Assembly (NCBI RefSeq): GCF_902148845.1
Contig: NW_021941230.1
Coordinates: forward strand, 13,946,297-14,010,296
Length of the DNA stretch: 64,000 nucleotides
Direction: 5' to 3'
Source of the DNA: Salarias fasciatus
Lineage: Eukaryota; Chordata; Actinopteri; Blenniiformes; Blenniidae
Shown in pieces: positions 55,487-64,000 of the stretch. Made by a program: the position numbers and the translations under genes. The notes below the pieces were generated by a model that searched no databases, was not told where the DNA came from, and saw nothing but the letters and a program-made list of their open reading frames with translations. The stretch's first letter is position 1. Each line of letters begins with the position of its first letter.

Positions 55487-56081
55487 ATAGTGTGCAGGGA
55501 GAAGGCAGAGCTTGGAGAGGAGGTATTGTTTCCCGAGTGTGTTGTTGTGCAACAAGCTGATGCTGCAAGGAAGGCAGTTCAGAGTGTGAGTATCTATTGG
55601 AATAAAGTGAGAAATACCTCAAACACCCCCCCCCCCCCCCCATCCTGGCTCCTGGGAGTGTGTGAGTGTGTGCATGTGTCGCAGGCCCGGCTCTGTGTTT
55701 TTTTGTTTTTTTTTTTGTCGGGCAGCAGCTGCCCCGCTGAGGCAACTGTGCTGCAGCCACACCTGTTCACTGGCCTTGTGCTGACGGACTGATCCCTCTC
55801 GGTAACCGTGTGCAACACACACACACACGCAAGCATGACGTGCATAAACACACACACACACTTTTACACTCTCTCCTTGTTACATGAAGCCTGTTTGCTG
55901 TGAAAACACCCCCCCCCCTTTTTTTTTTTTTTTAAAGAGCGCGGCCACATGCTGAGCAGCAGTCGGCGTGTCGAAGCAGGAACAGCTGAGACCGGCGCCA
56001 TCAGCTGCTCACATCTCGCAGAAAGTCCGTCCAGTCGCGCCTGAATCACGCTTTCCTCCTCAGACTGTGATTCAGCTCGTA

Positions 56082-56092
56082 ACAAAAAAAAC

Positions 56093-56120
<28 letters not shown>
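56082..56120. repeat. Poly-A tract
   Basis: About 39 bp of A with one C interruption. No recognisable SINE or LINE body precedes it. Confidence 0.85.
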
Positions 56121-56125
<5 letters not shown>

Positions 56126-56569
56126 GAGTCAGCGGAGTTGTAAGCAAACGAGCTGGTGACTCGCCGAGATGTTTGCAGCAGGTCAGCGTTACTGAGACCT
56201 GGCGAGGAGCGGTGAGTCACGGCGGCTTTTCCCCGGGTTTAGGCTTCTGCCGTGACTCACGTGAAACGACCGGCCTGCGGCGGCCGACCCGCTCATTAAG
56301 CCGCGAGCGAGCGCAGCCCGAGCGCTCTGAATGGCGGCGGGAGCCGCGCCTGATTGCTTTCGGAGCTTTGCGATAAGTGTCTTCCTGACTGTCTGTGCTT
56401 GGTGAAGTCTTCCCGCTCCAGCGCCCTCCAGTTAATCCTCCGCCTGCGCTCCACCAGCCGCCCGGCTTCACACTGACAGCTCAGCCATTAATGCTTCATC
56501 AGGTGACCGAATTACGGATTATAATTAAACGCTGATGGGTTTTTTTTTTCCTCCTCTCTCTTTGTTCAG

Positions 56570-56654
56570 GGGATCAAGGCCCGGTGACGGGAGTCAAGTG
56601 CCGCTTTCGTCCGACCTTTAACCTCAGTGGGAAGAAGGGAAAACCACTTCAGAG
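56570..56654 (+). other. Exon-like stretch, unknown gene
   Basis: An 85 bp segment between a strong acceptor (T/C-rich tract ending ttgttcag) and a good donor (CAGAG before gtgaga). One frame is open throughout and reads DQGPVTGVKCRFRPTFNLSG and on to KKGKPLQR. Its entry phase fits the candidate exon ending at 48167. I do not recognise the peptide. It could equally be a 5' UTR exon or chance. Confidence 0.3.
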
Positions 56655-57510
56655 GTGAGAGTGAGTAAACGGTGCCGTTGCTGCTTTCCGTGGGTAATAA
56701 ACCGCCAAGCAGACCGAAAATTGGGGAAAAAAAAAGTGCCTCGACGCTGCTGCCCGAGCCTCGCAGGACAAGATCTATTTCAGGTGGTCTGGAGCGCTAG
56801 TTTTACGGCCGCTGACATGCGTGTCTGAGGCAGCATGTGTTCGAACCATCACGTCCGTCATCTCGCCGCCTCACGAGTGGAATCCGCACCGTTTGTGTGT
56901 TTTGTTGTCTGGGAAAAAATAGAAGAAAAGAGGTAAAAATCCAGTGGAAGGAGTGCAGCGAGGGAGGCTGTGAATCGAAGCCAGGCAGGCCTCTGCGGAG
57001 CCCGTCGGAGCAGAGTCTTCCTCGCCGAAGGAGATAATTCCCGACTTAAGTGGAGCCATGTGAGGGCGAACCGTGGTCTGTCGCCGGAGATGCTCCTCAC
57101 ACTGAGCCTTTCTTCTCTCGCCGTCACAGCGGCCTCAGAAGTCTCCGCTCTTTATTGATAAGAAGAACGGCGTCTTTTTACCCCCCAGACGGACGAAACC
57201 CGCCGACATAACGACGAGTGCAGAACTTGTTTCGACGCAGTCGACAACAAGACCGAGTCTTGTGCGGATCAGACGATCGATCGCCTGCAGTCCGTTCCCA
57301 GGAAGTTATGAAGCGGCTCTCTTGCCGGTTCAGAAACACAAACCTAATAGGAGCTTTTTAAAAATGAAAAACTGAGAGAGAAATGTGAATAAAATCAAGT
57401 CCGGACTCACTGGAGTTATTTCCTCTCTGACGAAATGGCTTGTGGTTGATTAAAAACAAAAAAACGTGTTTTGATACTTGTGTGTGTCAGCTGTGTTTAT
57501 GGGGGTTGTA

Positions 57511-57511
<1 letters not shown>

Positions 57512-57543
<32 letters not shown>
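57512..57543. repeat. (GT)n microsatellite
   Basis: Pure GT tract of ~32 bp. Confidence 0.9.
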
Positions 57544-57545
<2 letters not shown>

Positions 57546-57660
57546 GAGGAGTGACGCCACCCAGTAGTGCTCACTCTCAGCTGTCGGCATCATTCAACAT
57601 GTCCAGCACACACACAAACACACGCACACACACACACGGCCGCTGTTAACCGACCGTTCG

Positions 57661-57674
57661 GTTGTCATGGCAAC
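57661..57674. promoter_or_regulatory. RFX X-box-like motif
   Basis: GTTGTCATGGCAAC: one mismatch from the palindromic X-box GTTGCCATGGCAAC. Confidence 0.45.
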
Positions 57675-57754
57675 AGCGTCATCCATGCATTGGGCCGTCT
57701 TATAACAGTCTGTCCTTCAGATGATGTCCTCTGGAGGTCGGAATGATCTCTTGG

Positions 57755-57756
<2 letters not shown>

Positions 57757-57797
<41 letters not shown>
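57757..57797. repeat. (GT)n microsatellite
   Basis: Pure GT tract of ~41 bp. A (GGA)n tract follows at 57912-57946. Confidence 0.9.
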
Positions 57798-57801
<4 letters not shown>

Positions 57802-59110
57802 TGGCACACAGCAGGAATGCTGGAGGTGGCGTGGCAGGAAACAGGCTGGCACATTTTTTCGGGGCCTGTCTGATGAAGCACACAAACACGCCGCAGCTGC
57901 GGGGATGACGGCGGAGGAGGAGGAGGAGGAGGAGGAGGAGGAGGAGATGGGGAGCGCAGTGAGCAAACAGAGTTCGGCTTCCTCAGCTGCCGGTGGCGTG
58001 CGCTCGTGTACGTGTGTGTGTGTGTCGCCGCCGCTTATTGCCGCGCCGGCCCAGCCGCCCTCCGTCCACAGGTGGCGGACGTAAACCTCCCGCTCTGCTC
58101 CAAGCATGACTTCATCTGCAAAGTGGGTCTTTTGATTTGCTGAAATGTGCACAAGCAGGAGTGATTTGCAGCTCTTAAAAAGTTCACTCCCCTCGGACAC
58201 ATGAAAAAAGCCACGAGTGTGCACTCTGGAGGGGCTGTAAAGACGTTTGCACGGTGGATTTTATGCGAAGGAGCGATTCCTCGGCATGTGCAGACCTACT
58301 GCTGCTCTCTAACTCATGGGCATGTGTCCGTCTGATCAGAAGGGAGATAAACTAAATGATTATCCCTGCATTGTTTAATCCATCAATCCTTTTAGTGCCA
58401 CTTATGCAAGCCCTGCCACATCGATTTAATGAATCTCATCCCCGGGAGTTACTGTTATTCCAGCAGGGGAAACGCAGCAACTGTTTTACGTCCTCGTTTC
58501 TCGGACGTGAGCCCTGCGGGAGCCCACCGTTTGTTGGGATGTTGATGAATTTGCCACCCATTTGTCTGAATGCATCACACCGTTTTCACATTCCTATCTG
58601 CTGAGGCAAAAAAAAAAAAAAAAAAAAAAAAAACCCAAGAAATCCAGGCCGCATTGCTATGCAGCAAACTTCATTTCCTCCCAAAGCAAACACTGGAGGG
58701 GTGGATCGGCGGCGGTCTCGCTCGGCGGCGTTGCAGCTCTTTCTGTTCTTTAGATTTTGGCAGATCAGTGGGCCTCTCATCTTTTTTTATAGCGGCTTTT
58801 AATGTGTGGCTGCTTCTTCCCGGCGCTGGCTTTCAGCCGCTGCAGCGCTGCATCATGCTTGGAAGTGTGTGTGTGTGTGTGTGTGTGAGCGAGCCCCCTG
58901 CGGCAGACGACCTGATCCCCTGCATGCAGGTGTGTGTAACGTGAGCTCTTGAGGTTTTGGACAAGGCGATCGATTTCACAGGGGGCAGCAGTCGCACGTG
59001 AGGCCGCCGCCGCCGCCGTCGCGCGTTTCGGAGTTCTCGCCGAAGCCTCGCTGGCTGGCGGACGCACGCCGGAAACGCGTCGAGGCGGAGAGATGTCCGT
59101 GAGCACGCGG

Positions 59111-59124
59111 GTTGCCATGGTAAC
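59111..59124. promoter_or_regulatory. RFX X-box motif (perfect)
   Basis: GTTGCCATGGTAAC matches the X-box consensus GTTGCCATGGNAAC exactly, in a CpG-rich setting (about 58970-59230). Confidence 0.55.
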
Positions 59125-60208
59125 AGCCGTTCTGCGAGATGCGGGGCGGCTGAAGTTTCGGCTCCCTCTCTGACGCCGGCGAGCGGCCGAGTCCTCGCAG
59201 CCTCGCCGCCCACCGCCGTGACCGAGCGTTTTCACACTCGCTCTCTCGTCCTGCTGACTCCCTCTCCATCTGTCCGCCGCCTCCACCCCCCCCCCCCCTC
59301 TCTGCCCCTCCCTCCTAATTGGCTGTATCAGCTGGAGCGTCTCACTGTGTCACGCTGCGCTCGACTGATCCCGAGTGTGTGTGTGTGTGTGTGTGTGTCC
59401 TCTGCTCGCAGGCTGTTGCTTGTGCCTGACTAATGATACTGGAGCTGTTGTTTTGGCCATCACACCCCCCCCCTCCCCTCCCCCCCCCTCCTCCCCCCCT
59501 TTCTTTCTTTATTTGCAGCCTAATAGCTGGCTCCAGTCCTTCATTATTCCACCCATCCATCACCCACTTCCTCTCTCCCTCCTCACTGTAAAGTCCCGCC
59601 CACAACTCCCACCTTTCCTCACACACACTCACACATCCTAGAGATAAATGACGTGTTGATTGTACCTATTTGTTAACCGTTTCGACTAAATGAAGTTAAA
59701 ATTGTCTCATAAAAACGGTTTATTTCTGGGTGTGCTTCACGTGCTTGATTGCGTCCTCATGACACGCCGGCTTCTCTTTCCCGTTTGAAAGCTACTTAAA
59801 TTACAGTGTGACAAATCTGTAATCTGACCGCGATTTGTTTTTTTTTTGTTTTTTGTTTGTTTCTTCGTTTTTTTCCTGGAGCTTCACAGAAAATGTGAGC
59901 AACAATGCATCAAGTGTGTGATCTAGTCGGTGTGTGATCGCTGTGAAGGGCCGGGAAGTAATAAAATAAAGAGCAGTAACGCGAGACGGCGGCGGAAATG
60001 AGCAAACAGCCACCGTCTAGCGCCTAGAAATTATTACTTGTGCACGTTTTAAACAAAGATTGTGTGTGTTTGATGTGAGAGGCAGTGAAATTAAGAATTT
60101 GAGAAGCTTTGTTCGCAAGATTACAAGAACCGGAGTACAATGCAGGATGTCGTGATGACAGGCTGGGCTTATTGGAGTGTGTTTTATGGCTGGAGTGTGA
60201 CAGTCAGA

Positions 60209-60211
<3 letters not shown>

Positions 60212-60243
<32 letters not shown>
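60212..60243. repeat. (GT)n microsatellite
   Basis: Pure GT tract of ~32 bp. Confidence 0.9.
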
Positions 60244-60248
<5 letters not shown>

Positions 60249-61714
60249 GTGAATCACAGTCTTGAAGGAGCACAGTGTGCAGCAGAGAGGAGGACAGATT
60301 AATGCATTCAAGGATGAAAACCTTCCCGACTTGAAGGGCGAAATAAAGATATGCAGGAAAAAAAAAATCATTTATTACAACTCGTATTTATGCAGGTGCT
60401 GTTCGAGGTTGATTTGTCGTGAGTTATCGCCGCTGTGAACGAGGAAGTGGGTCACGAGGGGCCTGCCGTGGCGGCTTTTGCGTGTTTCTATATTTGCATC
60501 GCTCCCGTCCGGCGGCGCTGCACGTTTTCAAAGATGTTTCTGCAGCGACCAGATCTGATTGAAGCTCATCATCATCGTCATCGTCATCCTCGTGTGAAGC
60601 TAAACGCCGTCTCTCTGTTGGGGCTTTGTCTGCGTCTTCCCCCGGAGACTCCCGTCAGTTTGGCGAGTCCCGCTAAACTTCCAAGAATTCCCCCTCGCTG
60701 TCGTTTACAGCACAATGGCGGTGTGTTCGTGCCTCTCAAGAGTTCACCGAGTTTCTCTTTCCCCCTGTTTTCTGAAGGGAGGATGGTTTTCCTAACCTTT
60801 GCGGTATTTTTTTCGAGTGCTCACCAGCCCGACGCGCTCAGTGGTTACATTTATAAACGGTTTAAAAATAGTGTGTGTGTGTGTGCGCGGCAGAAGTGGA
60901 TGGAAACATCCGCTCAGGAGTTGTGTTTTTGGCAGCGCGGGTCGCGGCCCACGTCCCGGTCCCTCCTGCTTCCTGGCTGGCAGGACGGTGAAAGGCTTTA
61001 CTTTGTGTCTCAAGCGTCACGAGACGTTCGTCATCCGAATGTCGGATGGCGACGTTGGGAGGTGGAGCCGTGGAGCGCTTCAGCGAGTCACCTTCCACGT
61101 TATCTGCTCAGGGCTTGTAAAAAGCTGTTTTTCCTTCTCCCTGATGGAGTTTAATTCAAACCAAATGAGCCGCAGCCGATCTCGTAATCTGACCACGAAG
61201 ACCGGATCTAACCCCTGATGCCTTATCCGTCACTCCCACATACTCTCGGAAATGTTTTTTGTTCCTTGTTTCTTTATTTTTGCGTAGTTAAATTGTTGAT
61301 TCGGCCTATCAGACACACTCCACGCGTGCGGAGCGAGGATCGGAGCGTCGAAAACGCGACTCCTCGGAGCGGCCGTGTTTTCGTGTCACGTCTGGTGTGA
61401 AAATAGCCCCCCGGCCGCATCCGTCGCTCAAAGTCACCAGAGCTAAAATGCGACGAGAAGTCGGCAAGTTCACGTTCCTGGCCCGCAGTGTCGGGGTCCT
61501 GCTCATTAACCTACTTTCTGTGGCTTTGCGGCGGGGATGGCAGTCGGCCTCGCGCGCCTCTCCTCCTCCTCCGCCCCGCTGGCCGACCGAGGACGCTGTT
61601 CGCCCAGATGTGGAGACGACCACGACCCGGCAGCTTATCTTCATCCTGCTCCTGTTTTTCCCAATCCTCTTGACGCTCTCTGATCTGGATGAATTTGTCT
61701 AAAGATAGTCACAC

Positions 61715-61718
<4 letters not shown>

Positions 61719-61746
<28 letters not shown>

Positions 61747-61760
61747 TCCTCCTACCTCTT
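61719..61760. repeat. (TCC)n tract
   Basis: Mostly TCC repeats with few interruptions; a polypurine/polypyrimidine tract. Confidence 0.8.
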
Positions 61761-62226
61761 CATCCTCCTCAGTACCGGATATGCTTCCTCTAAGAATCAC
61801 AGATCTGCTTTCCCAGAACACTCTCCACACCCGCGTGCTTTTTTGCATGAGCTGCGGCATCATAAAACGACGACTCGAGACACCACCGAGCCGACCTTTG
61901 ACCTTTCATCTTTCACCCCGGGCCCTCCGAGCCGTCACTGGAGACAGATGAATGCCGGTCATGCTCAGACAAGAGCGCTGGCCGCGCCGCATGGGGAAGA
62001 GGGAAAGGCGGCACGGCTCCACACACACACACACACACACACCCCGGGTCATGCTCCATGAGCTTAAAAGCCGGGCCTCAGGTGGTAATTCACTTAAACC
62101 TGCAGCGGCGCTCACGCTGATTCCATTAGGACGACGACTCTCATCCTGCTCGTCGTGTTTTGGGGGCATTTTGCTCCATTTCTCTGTTTTCTGCTTAGTG
62201 AATCTACCTGCGAGTGTGTGTTAGTG

Positions 62227-62230
<4 letters not shown>

Positions 62231-62262
<32 letters not shown>

Positions 62263-62424
62263 GAAGCACCCAGGCTGACTCATTTCCTTCCGTTTGCGTA
62301 TTTACATATGGAAACAGCTCAGCGAGGGACGGCAAACAGTAGTTTTTCTTCTTCTCTCTGCTGTGAACTGATGTTTTTCTGGCTAAGTCGGCTATTTCTG
62401 TACGTTTGAACCCACAGATGCGTG

Positions 62425-62470
<46 letters not shown>
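62231..62470. repeat. Two (GT)n microsatellites
   Basis: GT tracts at 62231-62261 and 62422-62470, separated by about 160 bp of ordinary sequence. Confidence 0.9.
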
Positions 62471-62471
<1 letters not shown>

Positions 62472-63828
62472 CCCCAAGCGGAGCCACATCGGAGGGCAGA
62501 TAAAAGGCTTTTTTTCCAGCAGTGGGATCAAACCTTGTAATTTCTCCTGAAGCAATCTGTCGTCCTCCTGTCATTTTTCATTTTGACCGCACGGCGACCC
62601 GAAAGACGGTAAAGCGTGGGGATCCGTTCGGACTCCTCCTGCGACCCCCTCCCACCCCTCTTTTAAGACAGCTGGAGTTTCCTGCCAAGAAACAGGCCCA
62701 TGGGGGAAATCAGGAATCCTGCGCATCCCGGCTATTTCCTGTTCCGACTCCCACACGTGTTCTCCGATGCAGCTTCAACACTCACGCGTATTTGTATTTA
62801 TTTGGTGGATTTGTTTTTGTGCTTTGACTCCATCGAGTCGGTCTGCTACGACGAGGTTTTCAGAGCAGCGAGCGTGTCCCCCCGTCTTGATTTCGCCGTT
62901 TCTGTTTCGTGGCCCGCTTCTGTCACATTCCTCCAGCCGGACGTGTGACGCTCGGGCGTTCGCGTCGCCCCTCCGGTCCTCCGCTCAGCTCGTGCGCGTC
63001 GAGTCCCACATGGACATTTTTTTGCAGATGAAAAGAACGGGGGGTGGGGGGGGGGGGTCACTGGAGGGGTTAATCCCGGTGCCGGTACCGTCCCCGCCGG
63101 CGACTGACACCACAGAGCGTGGATAACAGGAAGGAGTGACACCCTCTGAAAACATCAATGGGATTACTCAGGAGCATTCCATGTGGCTGGACCCTGTTGT
63201 GGGGGGGGGGGGGGGGGGGGGCGCTGGACTGTACCAACGTCAAAATGAGTGTACTGATTAGAACACAGCAGGAGGTTTGATGTTTCTCTGAATGTGTGGG
63301 TAACGTGGTAAAATCCAGTCCTCACAGGCGTGCCTCCTGCAGCCGCTCTCTCGTCCTTCCACTTGACAAATGCATCAGCAGATTAGATAACATTGTTGCC
63401 GGCCGCACACTGACATGTGTGAGGATCCACCCTCCTCCTCCTCCTCCTCCTCTCAGGTTTGTGAAGATCAGATGGTCTGAACTGCACCAGTGTGTCAGGA
63501 ATGATAAGGGACGGACGTCAGCACGCGTCAAGGCTGCAAAACATCCAAAAGAGGCTTTTTTTTTGTGTATCCTGCTTGAAGGTTTATCTGCTGTGTTTTG
63601 TCTCTGGTTTTTCTGCATTGTAGCGACTGGAAAGTGTCCTTGTGTAGGAAAGTCTCTGCTTCCTGCTCAGGAGGAATACGAATATTTAAAAAAAAAAAAT
63701 CACGATTCTACATTAAGATATTTTTCTGCAACTTGATCATGCCAAAGTTTTAGATTTTAGCAGCATCGAGGGTGAAAGAAGCCGTATCTGAACACGTCAG
63801 GCACCCAGGCTGAAGTATCTCTCTGTGT

Positions 63829-63844
63829 CCACTAGAGGGAGCTG
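63829..63844 (+). promoter_or_regulatory. CTCF-like motif (forward)
   Basis: CCACTAGAGGGAGCTG fits the CTCF core CCASYAGRKGG with a slightly off 3' end. Confidence 0.4.
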
Positions 63845-64000
63845 TTTTACTACGATACCAGCTGAGCATCAGGCATGGTGGGAAATATGACCATGAGGTC
63901 CCCACGCCGCTGGTTTAATGACCTCCCCCCACGTCCTGACGCCAGAGGACGGAGGGTTTCGCGCTGATATGTTTGTGTACTTGAGGAAGACGCTCCGCTC

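Noticed and set aside
56082-56120. Poly-A tract as the tail of a retroposed copy
   Set aside because: No gene, SINE or LINE sequence precedes it and no target duplication was found.
60435-61154. 239-codon open frame on the + strand
   Set aside because: Does not begin with ATG, no recognisable domain, contains a GT-repeat-derived VCVCA stretch.

Overview
This window reads as nuclear DNA of a ray-finned (teleost) fish. Genes are split by short GT-AG introns of mostly 70-300 bp. Simple repeats, above all (CA)n/(GT)n, are very dense, and every recognisable protein is a vertebrate orthologue. No viral, bacterial or CRISPR-like locus was found, and no tRNA or rRNA gene was recognised.

Layout. (1) 1-4470: the 3' end of a neuropilin-2 gene (+), with a large intron piece, two final coding exons and a ~2 kb 3' UTR. 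(2) 4.5-16.7 kb: gene-free, repeat-rich DNA with two MITE-like elements, a 39-base G run, and CTCF-like and RFX-like motifs. (3) 16.8-35.4 kb: four compact genes all on the + strand: abcb6 (porphyrin/heme-linked ABC transporter), cnppd1 (cyclin-fold membrane protein), prkag3 (AMPK gamma-3) and retreg2 (ER-phagy receptor family). (4) 35.4-44.7 kb: mdh1b (-), fastkd2 (+) and a CD28-type T-cell receptor gene (-). mdh1b and fastkd2 are head to head across a ~650 bp shared promoter. retreg2/mdh1b and fastkd2/cd28 are tail to tail. (5) 44.7-64 kb: no confident gene. It holds a CpG-rich, promoter-like zone at about 47.0-48.2 kb followed by long repeat-rich DNA, perhaps the first introns of a + strand gene. 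One weak pair of candidate exons lies here.

From memory of human gene order, nrp2, mdh1b-fastkd2 and cd28 correspond to 2q33, while abcb6, cnppd1, prkag3 and retreg2 correspond to 2q35. The window therefore joins two neighbourhoods that are megabases apart in human. The genes share no pathway; they are neighbours rather than a functional unit.

Most noteworthy points: five exact-period (37 bp) copies of a CTCF-like core just upstream of cnppd1, forming convergent pairs with a motif at 6.1 kb; a one-base frame break in retreg2; two GC-AG introns; MDH1B lacking the malate dehydrogenase catalytic residues, with an RFX-like X-box just before its start codon; and a CD28 tail whose YMNM-type motif reads YMNA. 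Exon boundaries were set by hand from splice signals and remembered orthologue sequences. Reading phase closes exactly for abcb6, cnppd1, prkag3, mdh1b, fastkd2 and cd28.
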